NCBI RefSeq assembly: GCF_001999725.1
Contig: NZ_MDDP01000024.1
Span: 1 to 64,000 of the forward strand
Direction: 5' to 3'
DNA from: Cellulophaga omnivescoria
GTDB lineage: Bacteria > Bacteroidota > Bacteroidia > Flavobacteriales > Flavobacteriaceae
Length of the DNA: 64,000 bases
Part shown: positions 10,126 to 20,600 of the stretch, piece by piece
How the letters are laid out: every line of letters starts with the position of its first letter
How positions within the stretch are numbered: position 1 is the first letter of the stretch
Position numbers and translations under genes: made by a program
Notes under the pieces: model-generated
Database searches by the model: none
What the model saw: the letters and a program-made list of their open reading frames with translations, nothing else
What the model was told of the DNA's origin: nothing

Positions 10126-10142
10126 GTAATAAAACATAAATT

Positions 10143-10178
10143 AAAAAAACCTCTACTAAATTAAGTAGAGGTTTTTTT
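10143..10178. terminator. intrinsic terminator after M28 peptidase
   Basis: A 15-bp perfect stem (10143-10157 with 10164-10178), a 6-base loop, and A and T tracts as part of the stem. Typical rho-independent terminator. Confidence 0.85.
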
Positions 10179-10208
10179 GTATCATTTATTGTAACAATTA
10201 AAAACAAA

Positions 10209-10236
10209 AAAGCCTTGTTAATATTAACAAGGCTTT
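10209..10236 (-). terminator. intrinsic terminator of tRNA-His
   Basis: A 28-base perfect palindrome directly downstream of the tRNA on the minus strand. On that strand it is followed by a T-rich tail, as expected for a tRNA transcription terminator. Confidence 0.75.
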
Positions 10237-10243
10237 GCTTTTG

Positions 10244-10317
10244 GGTGGAAGACCGGGTTCGAACCGGCGACCCTCGGTACCACAAACCGATACTCTAACC
10301 AGCTGAGCTACATCCAC
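10244..10317 (-). tRNA. tRNA-His (anticodon GTG)
   Basis: Cloverleaf on the minus strand. The D-arm contains AGCTCAGCTGGTTAGAGT, the anticodon loop is TTGTGGT with GTG complementary to 10281-10283, and the T-loop is TTCGAAC. The base at 10318 supplies the extra 5' G(-1), opposite discriminator C73, which is the identity pair of tRNA-His. The acceptor stem has one T-T mismatch (positions 6/67). CCA is not encoded. A strong promoter lies upstream and a hairpin terminator downstream. Confidence 0.95.
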
Positions 10318-10333
10318 CATTTGTAAGCGGATG

Positions 10334-10365
10334 CAAAGATAATTTTTTTTATTTTATCTATCAAA
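10334..10365 (-). promoter_or_regulatory. Bacteroidetes-type promoter of tRNA-His
   Basis: On the minus strand TTTG (10365-10362) is followed after 20 bases by TATCTTTG (10341-10334). This fits the -33/-7 consensus of the Bacteroidetes primary sigma factor and lies 16 bases before the tRNA. Confidence 0.75.
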
Positions 10366-10594
10366 CAATTTTGCATCATATTTTCACTATTTTAAAAATT
10401 AGATTGTAACGTGCTAATTATCAATATTTATCGTAATTTTACCCCTGTTCTTTATTTTTACCAAGTCGACAATAGGTTAAAAAAAACGGTTCAAACACAC
10501 AAAAAATGACATTTCACAACATAAATTAGTCAAAGCATATGCTTACATATAAATTCACGTTTAAGTTATAACACTAAGATTATTTAAAAAATTA

Positions 10595-12661
10595 ATGCCT
10601 TCAGAATTTAAAAACAAAGTGTATTTTTTAATTAACAAAAAGCTATACTTTACGCTAGTTTTTAGTTGTATTCTATTTTTTAGCAATACAATAATTGCCA
10701 GTAAAAGTAAGATTCTTACAGTTAGTAATGATATAGTACCTAAGGATACTATATACATAAATACATTAAATAGTAAAGCCAAAAGGTTACGCTTTTACAA
10801 TTCTGATAGCCTATTAATTTTAGCAAATAAAGCATTAAAATTAAGTGAAGAGCTAGAGTACACTTACGGTATAAGCAATGCCTTATTACATACTGCTAAT
10901 TATTATTCTGATGCCGGTAATAGCAAAAAAGCAAATATATTATACAACAAAGCGCTGCTAGAGAGCAAAAAAATAAATGATAGCCATTTACAACTTTCTA
11001 TAATGAACAACTTTGCACAGTCTCATTATTACTTTGGGGACTATGCTAGCTCGTTGGCTATTTACTTAGAAGGTGTAGAATTAGCAGAAAAAAACAACAA
11101 TAACAGAATGCTTTCTGTTATGAATGAAAATATTGCTAACCTCTACTCTGCTCAAAAAGATTATGACCAAGCTTTATTATTTTTAAAAAAATCTTTAAAA
11201 CTTAATTTAACACTTAAAAACGATTTTAATTCTGCAAAAACATTGTGTAACTACGCTTATTTACAAAGTGAAATAGGCAACATTAATAATGCAATGTTTA
11301 ACATTAATAAAAGTATAAGCATTTTTGAGGAATACAATAATATTAGGTGGATTGCTAAATCTTATAGAGTTAAAGGCGATATATACTTAAAGCAAAAGAA
11401 ATATGAGTGGGCTATACGCTGGTATGACCAAAGTTTTCACTTATACGACCAAATTAAAAACAATAGAGACAAGTTAAACCTGCTAAGCGGTCTAGCTTAT
11501 GCCCATTTTGGCAATAAAAATACAGATACCGCAGAACTTTATGCATTAACAGCCTACGAAAATGCTAAAGAACTTAACTCTATTAAAAATATAGAAAGTG
11601 CAGCAGATATACTGTACAAAATAAATAAACATAAAAAAGATTTTGAAAAATCACTTTACTTTCATGAGCTGTACGAGAAGGTAACAGACTCGCTATCTAG
11701 AAATGAAAATAAGCGTAGCTTATTAATGTTACAAACTAAAATAGAAAGAGATAAACAAAAGGAAACTAAAGAGGTTGAAGACAAGCTAGAAAACGCCAAA
11801 CTTAGGAGTGCTATTTATATAGGTACATCTATATTAGTAATTTGGGCTATTATTACTTTTATGATGTCTAGAAGTAGAAAAGCACACAAAAAATTAAATA
11901 CAGAACTGCAGTTAAAACAAGTAGTTTTAGAAAACAGAGAAGAAGAACTGCAAGAAATAAATGAAACCAAAGACAAACTATTTTCTATAATTGCACACGA
12001 TTTAAGAGGACCAATTGGTGCTTTATTAGATGTACTAAAAATGATGAAATCTGGAGACTTAGCTATAACAGAGTTTAGAGATTTTGTACCTAAATTAATT
12101 AAAGATGTAGACCATATTTCATTTACCCTAAACAACTTATTGTCATGGGGACAAACACAAATGAACGGTGCAACAACAAATACCACATTAGCAGAATTAA
12201 ATACGTTAGCAGAAAACAACATTAATTTACTGGCAGAAACAGCAAAAAAGAAAAATATTACCTTAATTAACGAGATTCCAGATAATACTATAATTTTTTC
12301 TGATCCTAACCAAATAGACATTGTTATTAGAAATATTATTAGCAATGCTCTAAAATTTACACCAAAAGGTGGTAAAATAACTATAGATGCTCAAGAAAAG
12401 TATCAATTTATAGAAGTAACTATAAAAGATACAGGTATTGGTATGAGTGAAGAAGATTTAAGCAAAGTTTTTGCACCTAACCAGAGCCATACCACATTTG
12501 GAACAGACAATGAAAAAGGTACCGGTTTGGGCATATCATTAAGTAAAGAAATGGTAGAAAACAATGGAGGAAATTTATGGGCAAAAAGTAAGTTAGGAAA
12601 AGGAACCATATTTTATTTTACTGTTCCAAAAGGAGAAGACAATTATCAATATACATTATAA
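10595..12661 (+). CDS. TPR-containing sensor histidine kinase (first of two paralogues)
   Basis: Domain order: N-terminal hydrophobic signal/anchor (about 14-33), periplasmic tetratricopeptide repeats (about 60-370), a charged coiled stretch, a transmembrane helix (about 405-425, IYIGTSILVIWAIITF), then a HisKA domain with phospho-acceptor His468 in SIIAHDLRGP. The HATPase domain shows the N box NIISNALKFT, DTGIGM and GTGLGI. All kinase boxes are intact. The TPR part probably senses a peptide or protein ligand outside the inner membrane; the signal is unknown. No response regulator lies nearby. A closely similar kinase gene follows after 135 bases, evidence of tandem duplication. Confidence 0.9.
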   Translation: MPSEFKNKVYFLINKKLYFTLVFSCILFFSNTIIASKSKILTVSNDIVPKDTIYINTLNSKAKRLRFYNSDSLLILANKALKLSEELEYTYGISNALLHTANYYSDAGNSKKANILYNKALLESKKINDSHLQLSIMNNFAQSHYYFGDYASSLAIYLEGVELAEKNNNNRMLSVMNENIANLYSAQKDYDQALLFLKKSLKLNLTLKNDFNSAKTLCNYAYLQSEIGNINNAMFNINKSISIFEEYNNIRWIAKSYRVKGDIYLKQKKYEWAIRWYDQSFHLYDQIKNNRDKLNLLSGLAYAHFGNKNTDTAELYALTAYENAKELNSIKNIESAADILYKINKHKKDFEKSLYFHELYEKVTDSLSRNENKRSLLMLQTKIERDKQKETKEVEDKLENAKLRSAIYIGTSILVIWAIITFMMSRSRKAHKKLNTELQLKQVVLENREEELQEINETKDKLFSIIAHDLRGPIGALLDVLKMMKSGDLAITEFRDFVPKLIKDVDHISFTLNNLLSWGQTQMNGATTNTTLAELNTLAENNINLLAETAKKKNITLINEIPDNTIIFSDPNQIDIVIRNIISNALKFTPKGGKITIDAQEKYQFIEVTIKDTGIGMSEEDLSKVFAPNQSHTTFGTDNEKGTGLGISLSKEMVENNGGNLWAKSKLGKGTIFYFTVPKGEDNYQYTL

Positions 12662-12796
12662 AACTGTTCTATTTTTTTAAATTCATAATGTACACTAACA
12701 ATTAATATGTTAATTATATTTTTAGATTAAAACACTTGCTAAACTCATTAGTAATCAATATATTGCTAGGCATTTTTACCCATTTTTTACTAGAGC

Positions 12797-14851
12797 ATGA
12801 ACATAGGTTTACATAAATATTTACATAAAAATATCTTCCTGTTTACTATTGTATTTATTTTAGCTTTTACAGTAAATTCTCAGACAAAAATAGATAGTAT
12901 TACCGCCTTAGTTGAAAATGCATCCAAAAATTTAAAAACTAAAGAAGACAAAAAACAGTATATAGATTTGCTCACTTCTTTAGCAAGTCACTATACCTAC
13001 GACAATATAGACAGTTTAAAATCAATATCAGATAAAGTCTATAAATTAAGTAATAATTTAAATTACAAGAAAGGTAAAGCAGATGCTATAGCTCATTTAG
13101 CTTATTACAACTCTTACCAAGGAAACTCAGACTTAGCAATAGAACAGTTAAATGAAGCTTTAAAATTAGCCAAAGAAGCTAATTACGTTAGAGGCCAAAT
13201 AAATATTTTAAACCAAATAGGTTCTGAAAATGCGTATGTTGGTAAAAATAGTGAGGCATTAAAAGCTTACTTAGAAGGTGCAGATATTGCTGAAGCCAAC
13301 AACAATAAGGTACTACTTTCCTTTATAAAAGACAATACGGCAAGTTTATACGCCACTCAAAAAGACTATGCACAAAGTATTGCTCTTTACGAAGAGGTTA
13401 ATAAACTTAATAAAGAAATTGGCAACCCTATATATATTGCAGAAACATACTCTAATATGTCTGACATATATATTAGAACAAATCAATTAGACTTAGCAAC
13501 CGAATATATTGACAATAGCATTGCTACTTTTGAGAAAGAAAATGATAAAGAGTGGCTATCTTATTGCTACATTAACAAAGCCAGAATTTTAATAAAGCAA
13601 AACCAACCAGAATTTGCACTTAAATGGTTAGATATTAGTGAAAATATTTTAAAAGATTTAACAGATGATAGAACTATAATATCATTAGAAAATGCAAAGG
13701 CTAAAGCCTATTTAGGTTTAAACAATACCGAAAAAGCAGAAACTTCTGTAAACAAAGCTATAGAAATTGGCTCTAGGTTTAATTTATTAGAAGAGCTAGA
13801 AGAAGCTTATGAAACTTTATATTTAATACATAAAAAAAATAATGATTCAGATTTAGCTCTTAAAAGTTTAGAGTTATTTAAAAAAACATCAGATTCAATC
13901 TTAAGAAGAGAAAATAGCAACAGCTTAGGTGCTTTTAAAACTAGAACAGAATACGAAAGACAAAAAAGAGATACCGAAGCCGAAGCTAAAAAAGAAATAG
14001 ATAAGCACCAGAATTATCTTTTTCTTGCAATTGCCGCATTAATTGTACTTAGCTTTATTTTACTACTTATAAAAATACAAGCCAACACAAGAAAGAAACT
14101 TTACAACCAGCTTATAGAGCAAACAGAAGTTTTAAAAAAGAGAGAAAATGAGCTTGAAAATATTAACAAGACTAAAGACAAGCTATTTTCTATAATTGGT
14201 CACGATTTAAGAAACCCAATTGCCGCACTACAAAGTTTACTAGATATGTTTGTTTCAAAAGATGTTGAAACTGAAGATTTTTTAAGTTTTATACCTAAAT
14301 TAAAAAGTGATGTAGATGCGTTATTTTTTACTTTAACAAACTTACTTTCTTGGAGTAGAACACAAATGAATGGTGGTTCTACCACTCCTAGTAATGCTAA
14401 AATGTACAATTTAGCACATAATAACATTAATTTACTATCTGAATTAGCAGAAAATAAAAACATTAAAATTACCAATTCTATACCAAGTAACACTATTGTT
14501 TGGGCAGATAAAAACCAAATGAGTGTAGTTGTGCGTAATTTATTAAGCAATGCTATAAAATTTACCAAAACCGGTGGAAACATAACAATTACAGCTACAG
14601 AAACAGAAAACAGCTGGATAACTAGTGTACAAGATTCTGGTATAGGTATAAAGCCAGAGTTAATAGATGAGTTATTTTCTAGTGATAATGCAATTGCAGT
14701 ATCATATGGTACAAATAACGAAAAAGGAACCGGTTTAGGCCTACCATTGTGTAAAGAGATGATAACAAACAACCAAGGTACTATTTGGGTAGAAAGCACC
14801 TTGGGTGAAGGTAGTATATTTTATTTTGAACTTCCTAAAACTGGTAGCTAA
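12797..14851 (+). CDS. TPR-containing sensor histidine kinase (second paralogue)
   Basis: Same architecture and almost the same length (684 residues) as the upstream kinase. It has a signal/anchor at about 10-30, TPR repeats at about 65-370, a transmembrane helix at about 407-429 (LFLAIAALIVLSFILLLI), phospho-acceptor His469 in SIIGHDLRNP, N box NLLSNAIKFT, DSGIGI and GTGLGL. The TPR regions share recognisable segments such as EGADIAEANNN and TASLYATQKDYAQS with their counterparts upstream. It has its own short leader and no partner regulator. It ends directly against the convergent bshB1 gene with no spacer. Confidence 0.9.
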   Translation: MNIGLHKYLHKNIFLFTIVFILAFTVNSQTKIDSITALVENASKNLKTKEDKKQYIDLLTSLASHYTYDNIDSLKSISDKVYKLSNNLNYKKGKADAIAHLAYYNSYQGNSDLAIEQLNEALKLAKEANYVRGQINILNQIGSENAYVGKNSEALKAYLEGADIAEANNNKVLLSFIKDNTASLYATQKDYAQSIALYEEVNKLNKEIGNPIYIAETYSNMSDIYIRTNQLDLATEYIDNSIATFEKENDKEWLSYCYINKARILIKQNQPEFALKWLDISENILKDLTDDRTIISLENAKAKAYLGLNNTEKAETSVNKAIEIGSRFNLLEELEEAYETLYLIHKKNNDSDLALKSLELFKKTSDSILRRENSNSLGAFKTRTEYERQKRDTEAEAKKEIDKHQNYLFLAIAALIVLSFILLLIKIQANTRKKLYNQLIEQTEVLKKRENELENINKTKDKLFSIIGHDLRNPIAALQSLLDMFVSKDVETEDFLSFIPKLKSDVDALFFTLTNLLSWSRTQMNGGSTTPSNAKMYNLAHNNINLLSELAENKNIKITNSIPSNTIVWADKNQMSVVVRNLLSNAIKFTKTGGNITITATETENSWITSVQDSGIGIKPELIDELFSSDNAIAVSYGTNNEKGTGLGLPLCKEMITNNQGTIWVESTLGEGSIFYFELPKTGS

Positions 14852-15568
14852 CTAAATTAACTTATCTAGACTACTCACTGCTACATAACGCTCTACTGTA
14901 AAACCTTCTGCGTGGTCTACTCCTATTAAACGCCCTAAGTCTTGCGCTCTATATGTAACACTTTCTAAAAAATTCTGACTTGTAATTGGTGTTTGCGGAG
15001 CTGTGCTATTTGTATCATAAAATTGTGTTTTGTATGCCAAAACAGATTTTACTTTGGTTTGTATAAAACCACTAACATCTACAACAAAATCTGGTTTAAT
15101 ATTTTTCCATTGTATGTAATGATAAACGTGTTTTGGCCTCCATTTTTCCTGCGGCTTACCTTCAAAATCTGTTTCTATTTTTAACAAACCACTTAAAAAA
15201 CAAGCATCACTAACTAATTTACTTCCTTTACCGTGGTCTATATGCCTATCATCAATAGCATTACACAACACAATCTCTGGTTGGTATTTACGTATCATTT
15301 TAATTATTTGCAATTGATGCGCTTTATCATTAACAAAAAAACCATCTTCAAAAGCTAAATTTTCTCGTATGCTAACACCTAAAATTTTAGCGGCAGCTGT
15401 TGCCTCTGCATCTCTAGTTTTGGCCGTACCTCTAGTACCCAATTCACCTCTGGTTAAATCTACAATACCAACTTTTTTACCATTTGCAATTTCTTTTGCT
15501 ATTGTAGCTCCTGCTCCCAGCTCTGCATCATCTGGGTGCGCCCCAAAAACTAATATATCTAACTTCAT
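14852..15568 (-). CDS. bshB1: bacillithiol biosynthesis deacetylase BshB1
   Basis: Zinc-dependent PIG-L/LmbE-family hydrolase that removes the acetyl group from GlcNAc-malate, the second step of bacillithiol synthesis. The zinc motif AHPDD (His11, Asp13, Asp14) opens the protein, followed by DLTRGELGTRG, CNAIDDRHIDHGKG and the C-terminal VDHAEGFTVERYV, all characteristic of BshB1 rather than general PIG-L proteins. At 238 residues it is full length. It lies 11 bases downstream of the trans-sulfuration gene on the same strand, a plausible link because that enzyme family handles cysteine metabolism. Confidence 0.93.
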   Translation of the reverse strand: MKLDILVFGAHPDDAELGAGATIAKEIANGKKVGIVDLTRGELGTRGTAKTRDAEATAAAKILGVSIRENLAFEDGFFVNDKAHQLQIIKMIRKYQPEIVLCNAIDDRHIDHGKGSKLVSDACFLSGLLKIETDFEGKPQEKWRPKHVYHYIQWKNIKPDFVVDVSGFIQTKVKSVLAYKTQFYDTNSTAPQTPITSQNFLESVTYRAQDLGRLIGVDHAEGFTVERYVAVSSLDKLI

Positions 15569-15579
15569 TTTATTCTAAT

Positions 15580-16731
15580 CTATTTTACCTTAGCTAATGC
15601 TTGTTCTATATCAGCTATTAAATCTTCTACTTCTTCTATACCAACAGAAAAACGAATTAAACCATCCTTAATACCTTGTTTTTCTCTTTCTTCTGCACTT
15701 AATAGAGAATGAGATGTTTGCGTTGGCGACAAAACAGTACTTTCTACCCCTGCCAAACTCATAGATGGTTTTATAAGTTCTAATGCATTTTGAAAGTTCA
15801 TAGCATTTATGTCGTCCTTAAGCTCAAAAGATAACATACCTCCAAAACCTTTCATTTGTGACTTTGCTAGTTCGTGGTCTGGATGCGACTCTAAACCAGG
15901 ATAATACACAACTTCTACATCTTTATTTTGATGTAAATATTCTGCCATTTTTTGGGCATTTTCATTCTGAGCCTTTACTCTTATACCCATAGTTTTCATA
16001 CTACGCTCTAACAACCAAACGGTGTAATCACTTAAACTACCTCCAAAATTTTTAGCTAGCTGAAAAATCTTATCTATATTTTTAGCTGATGATGCTACAG
16101 CACCTGCACAAATATCGGAATGTCCACCCATATATTTAGTTGCACTATGTATTACAATATCAATTCCAAAATCTATTGGATTCTGGTTTACAGGACTAGC
16201 AAAAGTATTATCTATCATAGAAACCAAATTGTGCTTTTTAGCCAAAGTAGCAACCGCTTTTAAATCGGTTATGGTTAGTAAAGGGTTAGATGGTGTTTCT
16301 ATATAAATAACCTTAGTATTTTCTTTTATTTTGGCTTCAAAATCTTCTGCTTTTAATCCATCTGTTAAAGAGTATTCTATTCCAAATTTAGAAAACTCTT
16401 CTTGTATTAAATTATAAGTGCCACCGTATAATGTTTTTTGTAAAACAACATGGTCTCCCGCGTGTAAAAACGCCATTAAGGCAGTGCTTACTGCCGCCAT
16501 ACCACTACCAAAAATTAAGCCAGCCTCTGTATGCTCTAATGCAGCAACTTTTTTACACAAGGCCTCTTGGTTTGGCGTATTAAAATATCTTGGATACCTT
16601 TTTACATCTACACCTTCAAAAGCGTAAGAAGAACTCATATATAATGGAGACACAGCCCCTTTAAATTGTTTATCTTCTACTTCTCCTGTGTGAGTACAAA
16701 TTGTATTTAAACCTGCCTTAGATTGCTTCAT
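15580..16731 (-). CDS. trans-sulfuration PLP enzyme (cystathionine gamma-synthase/lyase or methionine gamma-lyase type)
   Basis: Cys/Met-metabolism PLP enzyme with the catalytic lysine Lys199 in SATKYMGGHSD, the cofactor-site GSGMAAVSTALM, YGGTYNLI and ETPSNPLL, and the C-terminal SVGIEEVEDLIADI. Length (383 residues) is typical. Family members catalyse gamma-replacement or gamma/beta-elimination on homoserine esters, cystathionine or methionine, and sequence alone does not separate these. Its place directly upstream of bshB1 suggests a cysteine-supply role for bacillithiol; that is inference. It starts at an ATG and has a 100-base divergent leader shared with the protease gene. Confidence 0.88.
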   Translation of the reverse strand: MKQSKAGLNTICTHTGEVEDKQFKGAVSPLYMSSSYAFEGVDVKRYPRYFNTPNQEALCKKVAALEHTEAGLIFGSGMAAVSTALMAFLHAGDHVVLQKTLYGGTYNLIQEEFSKFGIEYSLTDGLKAEDFEAKIKENTKVIYIETPSNPLLTITDLKAVATLAKKHNLVSMIDNTFASPVNQNPIDFGIDIVIHSATKYMGGHSDICAGAVASSAKNIDKIFQLAKNFGGSLSDYTVWLLERSMKTMGIRVKAQNENAQKMAEYLHQNKDVEVVYYPGLESHPDHELAKSQMKGFGGMLSFELKDDINAMNFQNALELIKPSMSLAGVESTVLSPTQTSHSLLSAEEREKQGIKDGLIRFSVGIEEVEDLIADIEQALAKVK

Positions 16732-16869
16732 TTTAGTTGTTTTAGTTCTTTTTTAGTTGGTCTATCAAAGTTACAAATTTAGAACCTAAACAACCTAACA
16801 AATCTATTTTCCATTACACACCGTATATAAATATAACAACAGTATAAAAAATTGAATAAATACCAACAA

Positions 16870-17670
16870 ATGACATTTAAAACTATAGTATACAGTATTT
16901 TAATATGTAGTTCTTTTATTGCCTGCTCTACAGATAGCGAATCTACTCCTTCTTTTACAAATGATAATAATGAAATTATAACAGACGAAATTAAAGAAAG
17001 AAACAGAAAAAACGTTGGTTCTTCTGCTAATGACCTATTATCTAATACAACTTATAAATCTACAGTTATTGAAATATTTTATGTAAAAGATTTTAAGCCA
17101 ACTGATGAAACTATAGAAAATTTTAAAAATTTTATTACTGAAAGGCTAAACAAGTCTAAAGGTTGGGAATTAAGGTTAGAAGAAATAACGGTTCCTGCAA
17201 AAACATCCTACACTGCAGATGATATTATTGCAATGGAAAACAACCTGCGCACCCAATACAATACAGATGATAAAATAGCAGTTTTTGGTATTTATTTAGA
17301 TGCAGAATATGCTAATAACACAGAAGAAGGATCTGTTTTAGGTATTGCTTACCAAAACACATCTTTTGCTGTTTTTGAGAATACTGTAAAAGAATTTAGC
17401 AATAAACCATTGGCACCAAGCAGAACAGTACTATCTTCTACTGTGCTAAATCATGAATTTGGACATTTACTTGGTTTGGTAAATAATGGATCTACAATGC
17501 AAACCAGTCACCAAGATACTGCACACGGTAAACATTGTAACGTAGAAAACTGCTTAATGTATTGGACTGCAGAAACTGGCGAAGGACTTTTAAACTCCAT
17601 TACCGAAGGTAAAATACCCACTTTGGATGCGCAATGTATTGCAGATTTACAAGCTAATGGCGGAAAGTAA
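16870..17670 (+). CDS. secreted archaemetzincin-like zinc metalloprotease (lipoprotein)
   Basis: I chose the ATG at 16870 over an in-frame TTG at 16852 because MTFKTIVYSILICSSFIAC then forms a compact lipoprotein signal. The catalytic domain has HEFGHLLG (His195, Glu196, His199) and, about 20 residues later, HCNVENCLM (His222, Cys223, Cys228, Met230). The archaemetzincin signature is HExxHxxGxxHCx4CxM; here the two halves are separated by an insertion and the residue in the usual third-ligand spacing is Asn. His222 probably supplies the third zinc ligand. Expected at the periplasm or outer membrane. It is convergent with the cytochrome c gene, one base apart. Confidence 0.75.
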   Translation: MTFKTIVYSILICSSFIACSTDSESTPSFTNDNNEIITDEIKERNRKNVGSSANDLLSNTTYKSTVIEIFYVKDFKPTDETIENFKNFITERLNKSKGWELRLEEITVPAKTSYTADDIIAMENNLRTQYNTDDKIAVFGIYLDAEYANNTEEGSVLGIAYQNTSFAVFENTVKEFSNKPLAPSRTVLSSTVLNHEFGHLLGLVNNGSTMQTSHQDTAHGKHCNVENCLMYWTAETGEGLLNSITEGKIPTLDAQCIADLQANGGK

Positions 17671-17671
17671 A

Positions 17672-20600
17672 CTATTTAGAATAGTTTACTTTAAACCTCC
17701 AATAGCTAATAGCTCCAAGTATTACTACACCTGCAGCTGTATACCATATAAACATAGGTGTAATTACTTGCGCGCCACTTGCATAACTATGTAAACCAGC
17801 TAAATAGAAGTTTACTCCAAAATATGTCATCATTATACTAGCAAAAGCTACTATACTTGTAAAGTTAAATAACCACTTACTACGTAAACCAGGTACAATT
17901 CTCATATGCACAACAAAAGCGTAAATCATAATAGATATTAATGCCCACGTTTCCTTAGGGTCCCAACCCCAATAACGACCCCAACTTTCATTAGCCCACA
18001 TACCTCCTAAAAAGTTTCCAATAGTAAGCATTACTAACCCTGTGGTTAAAACAAGCTCGTTAATTATGGTTAACTCTTTTAGGTTAAGATCCATACGAGC
18101 TTTGTTCTTTTTATTTGTTAGCATTATTAAAATTAATGATGTAACACCAAGAATCATCCCCACAGTTAAAGGTCCGTAACTACCAACAATTACCGCAACG
18201 TGTATCATTAACCAATAACTATCTAAAACAGGTACCAGGTTAGATATAGATGGGTCTACCCAATTCTGGTGAGCTATCCACAATAACATAGCTGTAACAA
18301 ACGTAGCTGCTGCTATGGTTAAATTACTTTTACGAGCAAACAGTAAGCCCATACCCAAAGTAGCCCAAGCTACATATATAATACTCTCGTAAGCATCACT
18401 CCAAGGTGCGTGCCCAGATATGTACCAACGTAATATTAAACCTGCTGTATGCCATAAGAATAATAAATATATTGTGCCTTTAAAAAAGTAAACTGCAACG
18501 CGCCAAATACTACGGTCTTTAAATATTTGAAAAATAAGAATTAAGAACAAAAACAAGCCCACAACCGCATAAGCTTTATACAGCACATTAAAAATGTTTA
18601 GCTTATTGTATATAACCTCTGTATTTATTTTAGTTTCTGAGGGTAAAATTTCTTCTCCATGGTTTAACTGGTTCTTTTTTAAACCAGTTAACATTTTATT
18701 AGCTTCTGTATAATCTCCAGATTCTCTTGCTTTTTGTAGTGCTATTAAATAATAAGGTATAGAGTTTTTTATAAAATTATCATACAATTCTTCTTGCGGT
18801 GGAAACTCTCCGCTATTACTTCTGTATTCTAAAGCAGATATCCACTTATTATTATCTACATTTAGTAAAGGAAAAATCTTTAAAATTTCTCCACTCAATG
18901 CTCTATTTAAAAGCCCTAATCTAATGTTAACATCTTTATAATCTTGCTGAAATTTGTTTGGATTGTTAGTGGCTGTAGCTTCAACCAAAAACGGATCTAA
19001 CTTGTAGCTTTGTTTTTCATCAAAAAAGTCCATTAACGTTGCATAACGCTGTCCAGATGGTACTCCTATAACTTTACGTATACTATCATTGTATCCTTTT
19101 TTATCTATGGCAATAATGTGTGCATTAGCCCATAATTGTTGGTTAGACATCATAGATATAAACACTTGGTCCGATGTTAAACCTAAATATTTATCCTTTA
19201 AACTTAATTTACGCAGCAATTCAGATGTAAAGGTGTTTATGGGCTTCATACGTCCACCCTCATCCTGTATAACCAATTTACCAAACTCCTCTGCGTGCTC
19301 TTTAGATACTGCTGTAGCTAAAATTATAGAGTCTATAACCTCTTGACTAGGTAGTTCTGCGTGGTTATGCCCATCTCCTGGACTGTGCTCTTGAGCGTGA
19401 TTATGACTATCTGTAGTTTTTGTCTGTGCCGTAACATTTAATAAACACCCTAAAAGAATGATTGTGGTAAGTTTTGCCTTTTTCGCTTTTATTTTATCCA
19501 ATGAAACAGCCAAGTCTTTAAACCTAGTTTTACCAAAAAACATAATCCCCATTAAACCAGCATATAACATAAAATAACCAATATAGGTAATCCAAGTACC
19601 CCAAAAATCGTGATTAACAGATAATCTTGTACCTAGCTCATCTGGATCAAAACTGGCTTGAAAAAAACGGTAGCCTCTGTGATCTAATATATGATTCATA
19701 AAAATATCATAATCAAAAGGTTTTTCATCTTCAATAGTAACTTTACTCATAAAAGACGCATAACCTTTTTCTGTACCAGGATACTTTTCTGCTATAAAGT
19801 CATTTAATTTAATAGCAAAAGGCAACTCATGAATTTTAGATCCGTAAGCCATTCTAAATTCTAAATCACCAATTTTAAACGGATCAGAATACTGCATCAT
19901 TCCTTTAGAACCTAAAAGTTTTTTACGTACCGTTTTGCCGTTTACTGTAATATCTAAAATTAAGGCATCTGGCATATTTTCTGTACGTTCCTCATCTGGA
20001 ATACGTATAATTCCGTTTTTACCCTTTACCAAAGAATCTGGCATAACAAACTGCATATTTGCCATTTGGTATAAAGAACGCAATTGTAGTTTTTGTACGG
20101 TATCTTTTTTAACACCACCTTGTAACCTATCTGCCATACGCATAAATGTTCCTTCAAAAGGTGATTGTATGGTATAGCTAGAGTCTGTTGCGGTAATATT
20201 AATAGCTCCTTCTGTAGGTTTATTTAAAGCAAACAATACATTGTGTATACTTTGCACTACACCTTCTTCTAAATAATGATCATGACGACCACCACTACTA
20301 GATTCTACTATTTTTAAAAAGTTTTTTCCTTCATCTCCAATTATTAAACCTTCTTTAGCACCATCTATAAAACCAGCATATGCTATAGTGTATTCAGTCT
20401 TATCAAAATTTGTATGTATAGGCAAATTAGATTTTAATGCTTCTGCAGTAACTAGAATAGGATACTCTTGCTTTTTCTGCATTTTTACACCATCTTTTTT
20501 ACCATATACAATTGTAGAGATATATGTTTTATCTGAAAAGAATACGTTTGCTGTTTCTCCTTCACGTATTGGCATCATTCCTTCATAACTAATATACCTA

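Noticed and set aside
11815-12345. 176-residue antisense frame in the first histidine kinase
   Set aside because: It lies opposite the HisKA/HATPase coding region, which is clearly real. A similar antisense frame occurs in the paralogue at the same place, as expected from shared codon use.
16852-16869. TTG start for the metalloprotease gene
   Set aside because: The ATG at 16870 yields a cleaner lipoprotein signal.
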